64,000 bases of DNA from Hydractinia symbiolongicarpus (taxonomy: Eukaryota; Cnidaria; Hydrozoa; Anthoathecata; Hydractiniidae), in contig NC_079878.1 in NCBI RefSeq assembly GCF_029227915.1, positions 6,326,001-6,390,000 on the forward strand, given 5' to 3'. Both the position numbers and the translations under genes were made by a program. Below, piece after piece: positions 1 through 12,363 of the stretch. The notes beneath the pieces were generated by a model. The model saw nothing but the letters and a program-made list of their open reading frames with translations. It did no database searches and was not told where the DNA came from. Position 1 is the stretch's first letter; every line of letters starts with the position of its first letter.

Positions 1-1387
1 ATTCTTGTCCCAATTATCACAATTTTATTGTAAATGGGAGTTTGGCAAGAGTTTTAAATGTCCCAAATCGGAAAATTGGATGAAGCTAAATAAAGAAAGT
101 GCAAATTTTAAAGAATGCTTTCAATAAAACTATAACTTGTAAAATTCAAATTTAAACTGGGCAATTGTCAACACAAATGCCAACATGAGACAAAGCAGGC
201 AAACAAATAACAACACATCAGCAATTTTTTGCCAACTTAAAAAATTAAATAGTCCCAGTTAAGCAATGATTTTGGTTGATGAGACTGAAAAAAATTAAAC
301 AAAGTTTTTCAATGCTGCAAACTGTTTGAAAAAAAAAACAGAACTTTTTATGTATCACATGCTACAGTTTCAGACAAGTTTAGTTTTGAGAATTTTATTG
401 GTGAAACAACTGAATTTTTTTTCACACTATTTCATTAGTTATACCTGGAGTTGGGTATGTATGGAACATTATACATTATTTGGACTATCTAAAGTCTTGC
501 TTTGACTTAAAAACTGAACTTGAAATTCATCATTTTCTAGAGGACTGAAAATATCTCTGCTTAGAGTTGTGTTAAAAACATTAAGTGCAAAAATACTTGC
601 AAGCAATTCTGGTAACAAGAATGGGAGCTCTTGAAAATAAAGTTGATTTTGCAAAAGAAAGAGCTAGTATTAAAATTGGCTATATTTCAAGGATGCATGA
701 AGAACCTAAATTGTTTATATTGTAAAAAAAATAAATTTTTACATCATTGGAAAACTTATAATTCATAAATAAATATATATTTTTGACAGGAAAAAGATCA
801 AAAAGAGGGAAATGTAAAATAAACATTTTTATATGCTCTTTCAAATAAGTATCCTGATATTTTAAAAAAAATTTTGCTCCATACATACACCTCATGCTCA
901 GCTCTCCAAAAATGTCTGTTTTTTTCTTCTTAAAAATGTATTGTTAAGATACCATCACAATGTAAAGGTAAAAAAACAGAAGCCTAAAAAGAAACTTTTC
1001 CACATAACCTCAGAACTACATTTAAAAAGCAAAACCAAAACGCTATTTTAGAACTCAAGTAGAGTATAGATTTAAATGGTGTGATTTTTATGTGATTAAC
1101 TTTAAATGCCTGTACATTTTAGACTCCCAGAGTCGACAACTTAAAAAAGTGTAACAAAAATAGAACAATTTAATAGGAAATTTATCTGGCCTTCATAAAT
1201 ATATACTTAGTTTAGGAAATATAGACAGCATTCTCAACACGGCTGATAGGTGTTTTACGTATCCTAACAGTTAATAATCCTTTTTCTAGTGAAGGTTATT
1301 CATTTCATGTGTATAGCTACAACCGATTCTGTCTAAAACAAAAGAAATGCATCTCTCTTAAAAACATTTTAACTCGTCTTTTTTCAG
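1..1387 (+). other. probable intron of the importin beta-1 gene
   Basis: No coding exon is recognisable here. The stretch ends in a pyrimidine-rich acceptor, with AG at 1386-1387, directly before the first visible importin beta-1 exon. That exon begins at about residue 232 of the human protein, so the first quarter of the gene lies to the left. Short open frames on the minus strand (469-654 and 680-895) look like AT-rich noise. Confidence 0.6.
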
Positions 1388-4300
1388 GTGAAAGTTTCAG
1401 CTTTGCAATGTCTGGTCAAAATTATCACTCTTTATTACGAATACATGGAGGCATACATGGGTCCAGCACTATTTGCAGTATGTATTTTTAGTGCATTGGA
1501 TCATTAATTTTGATGTAACTATGTGGAACGTATTCTAATGGCATAAATCACTATCAACTCAAACAGATAATAATGTGATACAATATTTCATTAGATTACA
1601 GTTGATGCAATGAAATGTGATGAAGATGATGTGGTGCTGCAGGGTGTTGAATTCTGGTCATCTGTGTGTGATGAAGAGTTGGATCTAGCCATTGAAGCTC
1701 AAGAAGCCGAAGAATCTGGAACAGAGCCTCAGTCATTTAGCAGATTTTATGCTAAGGGCGCTCTGCAATACTTAACTCCCATTTTGCTTCATATTCTAAC
1801 GAAACAGGAGGAGTATGATGATGAAGAAGATTGGACACCACACAAAGCTGCAGGAGTGTGTTTAATGTTGTTGGCATCTTGTTGTGATAATGAGATTGTT
1901 CAGCATGTACTACCCTTTATACAGTCAAATTTACAAAGCACTGAGTGGAAACTAAGGGATGCTGCTGTTATGGCTTTTGGTAAGTAAAACATGTAACTGA
2001 GTAAAAATACTTAGTCAGCACTTTCTAACGTTTAAGCAACATATAATATAATTTATAAGCATAAAGTATGGACAATAATAATGTCTGGTTTTTGAGCAGT
2101 GAAATGAATTGATAATGACTTTATGTGAAAGAGGAAATAATTGTTGATGAATGTAACAATTATAACACATTGGCCTTCTTTATTATAGGTTCTATTATGG
2201 AAGGTCCAAATTCAGAAACTTTAAGCCCTATTGTTAAACAGGTTTGTAAACTGTGTCTGTATGCCAAATATGGTAGCTACAAGTAGCGAGATAAAGTTCA
2301 CTGTTCTTCTATCATAGAAACATGGCTGTGATCTTAAAACCCTCTTTTTTCTTTTAGGGAATGCCATTTTTATTACAACTGATGAAGGATAAAAACATGA
2401 TAGTTCGTGATTCAGTTGCATGGGCCTTAAGTCGAATTTGTGATCAAGTTCCAGAAGTGGCATTAAGTAAAGAGTATATAGATAATCTGTTGGACGTTTT
2501 AATTGAAAATTTAGAAAGTGAACCTAGAGTAGCTACTAATGTGTGTTGGGTATGTATGATTTTACAGTGATTTTAATTTCCAAGGAGTTGAGGAGAATAA
2601 ATATTTTGGTTTTCGTGACTAAAAGTAGTGCTTGTGTTCTTTATCAAGCAGCTAGATCTTGTTTTTATAAAAAAAAATTATTTTTAATCTTTTCAGGCTT
2701 TTTCCTCTCTTGCTGATGCTTCTTACGAAAATGCTCAGCAGGGTACTGCTGACGATGACGATGAGCCAGCTACAACTGTCCTTTCAAAGAAATTTGAAGC
2801 TATTGTAAACAAAATTATTATCACAGGAGATAGGTAAGTTAAGATATTTTACCATCCCATGCTTTTTAATGGTGCAGGGAGGGTACACAAGGTCTTCATT
2901 ATGCTCAAAATGACTATTAAAATAAGTTGTACTGATTTGAAAAACTGTCTTCTTAAATTATAAGATTTCTGCTAACAAAATGTAGGTTGTTGACTGTTTC
3001 TCTAACCAAAAAAAGGAAACAAAAAAAGAACGCCTGTAAAAGTCCTGCAATATATATTCCACAATATACAAATTCATGCAAAAATTGACTTAGCCAGTCT
3101 TTCTAATTTCTCAGCACTCACAGTGACAGCCAAGGTTAAAGTATTTATTTTAAGCATGTCGGTTTGCAATAACATTTTCTGGGTAAGCTTGTATAGGCCC
3201 TACATGCTTACTCTTAAAATATCATGGCAAGCCGACATACAGATCCCAAGTTATGTGGTTGTCAGCAAAAATTTAAGAGGCCTGGGACGAGCAAACGAGT
3301 GTCATTTTTTGCACAAAAAATTACGTTAATCAATTCAGCTTTAAAATATCTATACATTTATAAAGTTTGAATACACATCCCTTAACAAGCCTAAAATTAG
3401 TGGTGACACAAGAAGTCATAACTAAGTTTTTTAAATATATATCTTTAGAACGAAAAGTAATTATGTAAAAACATGTAATTATAGCAACTAAATATTGAAA
3501 TTTATGTAAATTGTTCAAAACAAAACGCAAACCTGAACGACCAAAACACATTTTTAATCCTATAATAAGTACAACACCCAGTCAGAGCTAGTCCAAATTC
3601 TTAAGAATGGATCAAGAATTTTAAAAAAATATACAAATTCCAAGACAACTTTTCAAGCTCTTTGATATGAAATTAACTTGTTTTTTTTTCGGGTAAGGTA
3701 AGTTTTAAGCACTCCTCCAGATTGCTAAACAATACTTCTACAAAGAATCCATATTTAAACCGCCAAAGGTACTCAAATCAAATAAATGTATTAGAGATAT
3801 CTGCTTTTTTTTAAGGTCTGACGCTCATTTAAATAATTTGCGCAGTTCCGCGTATGAAGCTGTTATGGAATTAGTCAAAAATAGCCCGAAAGATGTATAC
3901 CCTGTCATTGGGATGTTGATTATGTCAATTCTTGCTAAAATGGACGCCATAACCAAAATGGAGAAATCAGGTGGACAAGTTGGTGATCACAGCCAGCACA
4001 ACGACTTTAAATCACTTCTATGTGCAGCGTTACAGGTGAATACTTCATCATGTCTATTTTGTTAGCTGTGCAGGACTGAGCCAACTTTAGTAGAAAAAAT
4101 GAATTTTACTCCAGACCTAACATTCATTTTATACAGATCTTGACAACTGAATGATTAAAAGAAACTTTATTGGCCTTGCTGGGCTGAACTCAAATCTGTG
4201 CTTGAATATTTTTTATGATTTTACATTTACTTGAAAACCAGTTGCACAAGTAGGTGTCGTCTCTAGTTGTCATTTCTTGTCTGACTAGTGACTACCTTCC

Positions 4301-6013
4301 CCAGTTGATTTTTTTCAAATTTTTCTAAACCTTTTCATAAAGTAATAAATGGTAAAATTGTGTTTTGGTTTAAGGCCACTCTCCGAAAGTTGAAGAAAGA
4401 AGACACACTAAAGATAGCAGATAACTGTATGTCAGCATTGTTAGAAATGTTGAATATGAGCAAAGTTGGTGGTGTCCAGGAAGACGCTTTTATGGCTGTG
4501 GGAACTTTAGTGGAATGTATGTAAATCATGTTTCCTATATTCAAATACTAAAGTGTCATTCTGATTATTATTGACAGTTAACTAATCTATACTCAAGGCT
4601 TGCACGCTGTAGACTGAAATATGGAAAAACCAGGGAATGTTTTTCAAAAGAATTGCTGCCGTACGAATGTAAACGGTTGAAATTTAGGATTTTGACATTT
4701 TATGTAGGTATTGGTGAAAATTTCAACAAATACTTCAAGGTTTTTAAACCATTTCTGATCCAAGGTTTGCAGAACCGAGCAGAATACCAGGTGACAATTA
4801 AATAGGCTCCCCATTTTTTGTCTTTTTCGGTAGCTACAAAATCAGGTTTTCTAACAACTTGATTCATTTAGGTTTGCATCTCTGCTATTGGTGTTGTTGG
4901 AGACTTGTGCAGAGGGATTGGAGGCGAGATTGCACCCTTCTGCGATGAGATTATGCAGTCTTGTATTGAAAATTTGGCAGTAAGCCTCCTTTTTGCAGTT
5001 TAAAACTAAATGTTTAAGCTGGGTGATCAACGTGCTTTTGTAACTTGAAAATATGTTAAACTTTTTTTAGGATAATACAGTCCATCGTTCTGTTAAGCCT
5101 TATGTGTTATCTCTATTCGGTGATATTGCTCTTGCTGTGGGAGCTAACTTTAAAAAATACGCTGAGGTCGTACTAGCTACGCTATGCCAGGCTGCAGCTG
5201 TTGAAGTCGACAAGGTGTGTAATTTCTTCTATATTTGGCGTGGCTTTTGTGTTAAATATTCCTTTCAATGTCGAACACCGTCAATACGTTACTGTTTTGT
5301 GATACTAAAAATATTTTTAGAAAATTGCCAATTATTAGGACCCTCTTCTGTTTAGCCTCCCTCCCCCTTCAGGGGCCTAAAAATTTATGGTTATATTTGG
5401 ACCTCCACGGTGCAAATATTATCCTTATTGGGGACAATTCATCTAACTTATTTTAAATAGATCACAGGTCTTCCGTAATGCGTTTTGTTCATTCGGTCCC
5501 GTTGATAATGCTTTTGCTTTAGAACGATTACGATATGGTTGACTACTTGAACGAGTTGCGAGATGCATGTTTAGAAGCTTTTACTGGTATCATACAAGGT
5601 TTGAAAGGAGAAGATGAAAATAACGTCAGCCGTAAGTAACTCCGCAAATTTTTTAATTATTAATAATAGTATTATTTATTATCATCATCATCATCATTCA
5701 CCATTCTTTCGTAAAGGTTTTACAGATTTTTTACCCTCTTTTAGCCGACGTCGAAGTTGTTAAAGCAAGTATTTCCAACATCTTAAAATTCATCGATACT
5801 ATCGGTAAAGATCCTGACCGGACAGACAGCTTGGTTGGTGCATGCTGTGGCTTGCTTGGAGATATATGCACTGCTTTTGGTGCTGAAGTGGTCCCTTTAA
5901 TCGACGTGCAAAATTTTCAAGAATTGTTGCAAGAAGGAAGGAGATCTAAAACAGCTAAAACAAAAACTCTGGCAGTCTGGGCATCCAAAGCCATAAGAAC
6001 CCGAAGAAAATAG
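1388..6013 (+). CDS. KPNB1: importin subunit beta-1, C-terminal three quarters (partial at 5' end)
   Basis: Importin beta-1 is the nuclear import receptor. It binds importin alpha or cargo directly, contacts FG nucleoporins and releases cargo on binding Ran-GTP. Twelve exons are visible: 1388-1477, 1595-1979, 2189-2241, 2358-2549, 2697-2833, 3816-4035, 4375-4516, 4708-4790, 4872-4979, 5071-5214, 5523-5631 and 5745-6013 (stop TAG). All have GT-AG borders and the phases join without a break, giving 643 residues, almost exactly the length of human KPNB1 from residue 232 on. HEAT-repeat landmarks match closely: [85 protein letters not shown] and EGRRSKT near the end. An acidic stretch (DDDDEPAT, near 2755) sits where the vertebrate protein is also acidic. 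The protein is expected to cycle between cytoplasm and nucleus. The N-terminal Ran-binding HEATs lie outside the window. Confidence 0.97.
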
Positions 6014-9000
6014 TGAAAAAAGGTAGGAGTTTTTTGTCCACGTACCTTGCGTATTTAAAAAAACCTGGAAACGTGTTTTGTTGCGCTTTTTATTGCTGAC
6101 ACTCACAGTTAGTAGCTTGCACTTTGCGCGTGCCCCAGTTATCGATATGTTTAAAAAGGCCGCAAAAAACATCAAATCATTCAGTTTTGATTAAAAAATA
6201 CAGTGTCTGTCCTTTTAATTAGAGTGAGAGAGACGAAAGTGTAGTTATTTTTAGACGCAACTTTTAATCATTTTTAACTAGTACTTTCACATTCGTAAGT
6301 TCGCCTCCTGTTAACTCCATTTTGGACTTTTTCTTTTACTTTCATTGTCAGTATAAAAATCATCTTAGCCACAATGACACTACTGTGTCTTTGACGACGC
6401 CACAAATTGTCAACCTTTAGTAAATATATGTCCAGCAATTTTCACCTAATAGTGTCATGTGACATGCATGTCGTAAGCATGACAGTTTGGTAACCAGTGA
6501 GAACATTTTATTTAATCTACTCATCAAATTTCTAGTCATTAAAATGGCTAATTAGAATTTTATGATTGTAAAAACACTAAAGCCGGATCTTTACGAGCCG
6601 GAAAATGTCGAGGTGGACTACATTTTCCGCAGCGAGACATGCGCACTGGTAGATATTGCGCAATATTTTCAAGGTAGCGGCGTAGATTGTGGAGGTACAA
6701 ATTCTGTTTCAACTTTAAAAATAACCCAATCAGAATGCGACAAAATGTAGACAAACTTTATGTTTTTGAGCATTTGAAAAAAAACAAAATGACGTAAACA
6801 TCTTTGTTGGTATTTATAAATTTTGCTGCAAATCAACAACAATAATAACAATTGCAAGCTAGTAGTAACTATCTCCACGAGACGAAAAATTTTATGGGTG
6901 AAAAAATAGTCTAAAATACATTTAACGCAATGTTAATGCAATTTTAAAAGCTTTACACATTTTATTGACGCATGTGCACCAGCACTTACTGGTAAATTAC
7001 TAGTATTTTCTTGTCTATTTCGTGATGTTCTTCTTCCAACTGTGCTCTAGGCAGGGTAGAGTGGAGGGCACAGATTGTATCTTTAGGGAAGGGTTTAAAA
7101 ATTTTTAAATGATTGTTTTTTAGTTGCACACTATATAATATCCCTTTTTTTCAAACAATATAAAACAAACATAGCGAAGTAAAAAGTAGTTGAACTCTCT
7201 TAGCGTTTTTAGCTTTCTCTCTTCAACATTTCCTCATTAATAAGAACGCGCTTTAAAAACAACCTGACGTCAATTTGAAATTTTTGTGCAACAGTTAAAT
7301 AGGAGTTTTTCAATTAGGTAAGTTAATACACAAAACAGTTACTGGGTCGACGTGAAATGATTTGAAACTACAGTGAATTCTCGAATTTTAAGGGATGCAG
7401 GGAGATCATCTGGTTGATGGTGTATTTATCCTACAAAAAAGCTATAACCATTTTATTCAAATTTGTGACATGGCGTTGCTTCACAGTCCCTAACTTCGCA
7501 CGGTAGATTCTGCGTTTTTAAAGTCAAAACAGGATTTGAAAAGCTTGTGAAAAGCAACCAATCCAAAAAAACATCTATCTATTTCATCGTCATCGTATCT
7601 GGAGATTGAAAATCCAACAACGATATTGTGTTTGACAAAACCGGGCTTTTCACGGTTTGATATCATGACAGAAAGTGACGTGAAGAACTTAAAAATCTGC
7701 TTGAGAGAATTCCAAGTTCGAAATGCCAAGATATAGTTGCGCAGCCTTTTCCAGAAAACTCCAGAAAACATGTTTTCAAGGTTTTACAGCGATACGTTAC
7801 ATGAAATAAATTTATTGTCAGTTGCTTCTGAGTATGACTAAAAGTGTATTTCTTCCTTCCCTAGGCATAAATTATTTTTGCATTTACAACGAAATAAAAT
7901 TTAACTTGAATACAAGTATTAATCTCGCTGTGTCACACTGCATAGGAATAAAAAGAGGATTTGAGTTCTCAACAGCATGGTACCGAAAGTATTTTTCCTC
8001 TGCGCTTGTGTGTAATGTGGTTGTCAAGGTGACAATATTGAATCATAATGGCTGTTATTAAAGGTTACATCCTGTGACACTTGTGTTTTCTGACCTCATC
8101 CTTCAAAAGTTTTTATTGACACAAAAGAATCAAGATACTTCTCGCTTTATGAGTTCAACTCACCTTTCTCGCTGCGGAACAAACAAAGTTCATACAAGTT
8201 TGTTTCGACAAGAGAACTGTTTGTGCAATCAACACATCTTTATTGTCGAGATAGCGCCCTATTAATTGTTTTTAGAATTTAGCTTAATATGCAGTTTAAT
8301 TTAGCAAGATTCTCGTGATAGTATCGATTTAATTTGTTGTGACGTCAACAGGAGAAGTGTCGATAGAAATATTCTTAAGCAATAATCCTTTTTTAAATGC
8401 TAAAAAAATTGGATTATACCATTTTTCCTGCAATGCTTTTTTCTTTTACCTATTTTTTCATTAATAATAAAAAAATTATGAAAGATCGTTACGGGAGACT
8501 TTCCTTGAGCTTTGAATGTTTTAGGCTTAAGTCAGTAGTTGTGATCTTCATGAAATGCGATTTGATGAAACGAAATAACGGACAGAATGTTGTTTTGCAT
8601 GGAAAAGTTTTCGAGTGATTAATGTAATTGCCCTACATAGCACTAAGAAACGAATGGTTTTTCCATGTCAACGATATTTTGTTGCTGGGCAGAAAATGCG
8701 ATGACGCCAATATCGATAAAAAAAACGACTATGCACTTGTATTTCTTTATTTTTACTGTATTGTTGCTTTGAAGGATTTCACAGATGCCAAATGTTTTGC
8801 AATGCGAAACTACCCCACGTACAGTCGTCTTCTGTTTTGTGCTGGGATTCGGGTTGCCCCATTCGTGACGTCAATATTTCCAGTGACAATGGAAATATTA
8901 TTTTTAAAATATTAATGACATTTTGATGAGGATGACGTTTGATACTTCACGAATTGTTGTTATTTTGAAGAGGGGAATGATGCTGAAATTGGATCATGTT

Positions 9001-10233
9001 TTTTTTTTATCTTTAGAATTTTTCCCCCGAGTGAGTGAATGCGAGAGGAACGAACATGCGAGAAGAGGATAGCAGACAAACGTTGAACGACATCCCCACG
9101 AACAAACATTACTTGTGTTATATAAAAACAAAACTTGAGAGACGTGTGCGTGATATGGTGAGATATGGTGAAGAAGAAGCCGATGACAGATCCGCAAGAA
9201 CTAAACCTTTTCCTAAAGAATCCAACTTTCAAATCAAAACAATTTCTCAATACGCTACTGGTTAAAATTTAGTAATAAAATGGAAAATTTACGACTTTGT
9301 ATATATTATATCTTCTTGTCCTGTTCTGTTTACAAATTATGATTGAACTAGTGGGATTTTTTTCTGTGGCTGCTTTTAAATGGCCACAAAATTATCGATA
9401 AATATTCTTCGAAAAATATAAAAATCTAATGCTATGAATTTCTTGATGTGTTTATTTAATTTCATCCTACAATGTTCTTCTGTACCCCTACTGCATTTCA
9501 TTAACGAATCTCTTTAACAGTGGCGGTCTTACAGGCTACACAAAGAGCTAAATATTCTTATGGAAAAAAAGTAAAAATATAGTAAGTATCCCATTTATCG
9601 TAAGAATGTTTCAAGCCAATATACTAACATCAAAAGATTACTGTTTGTAAAAATTTTGTTGTCCTTTGTTTTTTGTTTTTCTTATGACCCGTCAACGTTT
9701 ATTAAAAAGAAAGTCTGAGTAGGACGGAAATTGTGGTATTGTTAAAGAAATTGGACATCCAGGTTTTTTGAGTATACAATAGAACGTTTGAAAACAAGGA
9801 AAAGACAAAACAATAAGGAGACGCTTTTGACCTTTAAATTGAGCCTAAAAAATTGATCTGCCCCGCTTTATTTTTGTTCAAATGTTATACAGAGCTTGAG
9901 TACACAAAGGCGCCTTTTTAATCTTAATGCTGGTTGTTTATGTTTGCTGCAGATGTCTGAGAGAAAAAAAATCTTCCTTATATGGTATAGAAACTCGATG
10001 TTGAATTTTCTTTTAGCTGAAAGTAGTTCATCATATGAAAAGTAGATCTAAAAAGTATGAATTATAAGCACAAAAGATTGCAAATTACTCGAAGACATGA
10101 ATCAATGATTTAAATGTCTTCTCATTGATGAATATTATAATGAGTCAGTGCGAGAAAGAAGTTTTATATTGGTTCGCTGATTCTAAATTTAGTTACACCA
10201 TATTTGGTCTACATGAACGAATTCATGCTTTTT
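6014..10233. other. intergenic region between importin beta-1 and the KLF gene
   Basis: No gene is recognised in these 4.2 kb. Several short open frames occur on both strands (for example 7490-7771 minus, 8628-8915 plus and the overlapping set at 8960-9265) but none shows a known motif. Two are noted separately as curiosities: 6562-6750 plus, with a locally CpG-richer, acidic reading frame, and 9056-9265 plus, a charged frame followed by an AATAAA about 10 bases after its stop. The rest is AT-rich and homopolymer-rich. Confidence 0.5.
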
Positions 10234-10380
10234 AACCAATCGTGCGCCTACTTTTTAATAATAAACGAATTTGATTGGTTTGAAAGAACAATTAAGAAAC
10301 ATAACATGTTTGGTTAATGCTTCTTGTTATTACTGTACTGTGATTGGTGTATAGAACAATTATGTTCAAGATGATTGGTT
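10234..10380 (+). promoter_or_regulatory. cluster of four CCAAT boxes upstream of the KLF gene
   Basis: One direct CCAAT (10234-10242, AACCAATCG) is followed by three reverse-orientation copies of TGATTGGT at 10272-10280, 10341-10349 and 10372-10380. They lie about 200-350 bases before the KLF start codon. The extended sequence TGATTGGT fits the NF-Y consensus, and two copies are 31 bp apart, close to three helical turns. The motif match and clustering are read directly; promoter function is inferred from position. Confidence 0.5.
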
Positions 10381-10581
10381 CACTTGTTTTGTGTAATTTG
10401 AAATGAAAAGCAACAGCTACAAATCATCACGTTTAAGCTTTTTAAAGCTCGTTGGAATAAAAATGTTAATACGGTTTTGTCTTAATATTCTGCTGAGTAT
10501 ATTATAGATCGTAGGTTCATAAAGTTTTGATAATACCCAGAAGAAATAAAGAAGTTTTAGTTGCATATTTTTTGCATCAAG

Positions 10582-12363
10582 ATGGTTATGGAAATGGATG
10601 CGTCGTACGCTTTGCCATCATCGTCCATATTTCAAGAATTACAACGTATTCATGATACGGGATTTTTTAGCCCTGTTCATTCTTTGGAAGATAAATTTCA
10701 ACAGGTTAGTGGTTGAATTTTTATACATTTTGCAAACAGATTTCTGAAAGCGTAAGATTTTCGCGCGCTTATGCATTCATGCATCGTGGTTTACGTTCAC
10801 GTATCGTGCTTTGTAGCACGTTACGTGAACGTAAACTTTGCTGCATTTCTAGTCCGTGTATTTTAAAAGTTACAAAGTTGTGAAAACAAGATAGATTTTT
10901 TGCTTATTGTGTACAAAAGGAACATTTTTTGCAGCTTGCTCATATCTTGCAAAAACTTGTTCTTTTTGCAGTGTGTTTGAAAGCCGCTGTCTCGGTTTGA
11001 TTCAAAACTTGGCGGGTGCTTATTTAAACAAGATCATAATAAAGTCAAACTGCTCAGCGTTTATCGTTAAAGAAAAATCTGCACTCTAATTTACACTATT
11101 TCTTGAGAATTTTTAAGCTACAAGAATAAAAAGTTCATTTTATTAAAAATATCTTATAAAATGTTATTTGAAAGCGTAAATAATAGTTTCTTTTTTACGA
11201 TACCCAGCGGAATTTTGTAAATTAAAATGCTTGTTATGATACTATTGTTTTGGGAACACTTTATTAATTCCTAAAGATTTTAAATGCAGTCATTTTGTTT
11301 AAAAAGTATGTTTCAGTGTAAATGGACTTTGGCTGCTTGCTCTTTTTAAATTACAGTTCCGCTAGTTATGTTAATAACTTCATAACTTGTATTAATCTTC
11401 TCATTAAATACTTAGATTTAATTAAAAAGCTGTCCATTAAGAAATATTTTTATAATTTAACCATAGAATCGATTGGAAATGGATCGTTACCTTGGCAACG
11501 AGCCTAACCGTCACAGTTCTGTAGGGAGTCGTGATAAACAAAGCGAAGCTACTACGGTTGCTTGGAATGAGTTTCATGCTCCAGATGAGATGCTTGAGGA
11601 TGTCAACAGTTTAACCCATGATATTGAACAGTTCAAACCTTATTTCGATTTCTACTCCATGAACAGTAAAATTCATGTCGTGTTACCTGAGACACCAACT
11701 GAATCCAAGTTCTCCGATAGCACAGACTTACCTATATTTAAAAGAACTAATATTTCACGTTTCCCATTATTTAATAATTCACAGACAATTGAGACTTCTT
11801 TATATTCAGACCATGCTTTAGTTGTGAAACCAGTTATCCTTACTCCACCAAGCTCACCTGAGTCGGTGTCAAGTAGTGGTAGTGGCAATACGTCTCCACG
11901 TGTTCACAAAATTACAAAGGGACAAAGAATACAAAAGGCTAAATTGCAAAATACAAACACCACAAAACTTCTAGACTCGATTACTCTAAACCCTGACAAT
12001 TCACTGAATATATCTGATTTATCTATCCTGGACTCTAAGAAACGTATCCATCGATGTCAGTTTAATGGATGTAAAAAAGTATATACGAAATCCTCACACT
12101 TAAAAGCTCATCAAAGGACACACACTGGTGAAAAGCCATACAAATGTACCTGGGAAGGTTGTCACTGGCGATTTGCTAGATCAGATGAACTTACGCGACA
12201 TTTTAGGAAACATACTGGCGCCAAACCTTTTAAATGTTCAGCGTGCGATAGATGCTTCTCCAGGTCTGATCATTTGGCATTACATATGAAACGTCATGGC
12301 AACATACCCACGAATAATAATAATAATAATAGCAATAATAATTCAAATAGTACAAGTAATTAA
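10582..12363 (+). CDS. KLF7: Krueppel-like factor, KLF6/KLF7 type (complete)
   Basis: A sequence-specific transcription factor expected to bind GC/CACCC boxes in the nucleus. Exon 1 is 10582-10704 (ATG in the context CAAGATGG, 41 codons) and exon 2 is 11467-12363; together they give 339 residues. The N-terminus carries the conserved KLF6/7 activation motif ([16 protein letters not shown], then SLEDKFQQ) continuing across the splice into [11 protein letters not shown], just as in vertebrate KLF6/7. A TPPSSPES motif (around residue 145), also typical of this pair, follows. Three C2H2 fingers occupy residues about 236-318 with TGEKPYKC and TGAKPFKC linkers and the invariant KLF fingertips SHLKAHQ, DELTRHF and DHLALHM. 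A short Asn/Ser-rich tail follows, encoded by an AAT-rich microsatellite. KLF6 and KLF7 split in vertebrates, so this is probably the single pre-duplication gene; the symbol is nominal. Confidence 0.95.
10779..10846 (+). ncRNA. candidate hairpin RNA in intron 1 of the KLF gene
   Basis: Two 22-base arms (10789-10810 and 10815-10836) are complementary with a single mismatch around a four-base loop. After an unpaired bulge, flanking ATGCA/TGCAT extends the fold to 68 nt, the size of a small pre-miRNA. It sits about 85 bases downstream of the exon 1 donor, on the transcribed strand. The loop is unusually short for a miRNA, so a fold-back repeat remnant is an equal possibility. No expression evidence is available. 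Confidence 0.3.

Noticed and set aside
7490-8915. Series of 60-95 codon ORFs (7490-7771 minus; 7822-8061, 8074-8265, 8397-8618 and 8628-8915 plus)
   Set aside because: No motif, no shared frame, no splice support; length is expected by chance in this sequence.
8960-9250. Minus-strand ORFs of 96 and 67 codons
   Set aside because: They overlap the plus-strand charged frame as shadows and show no domain.
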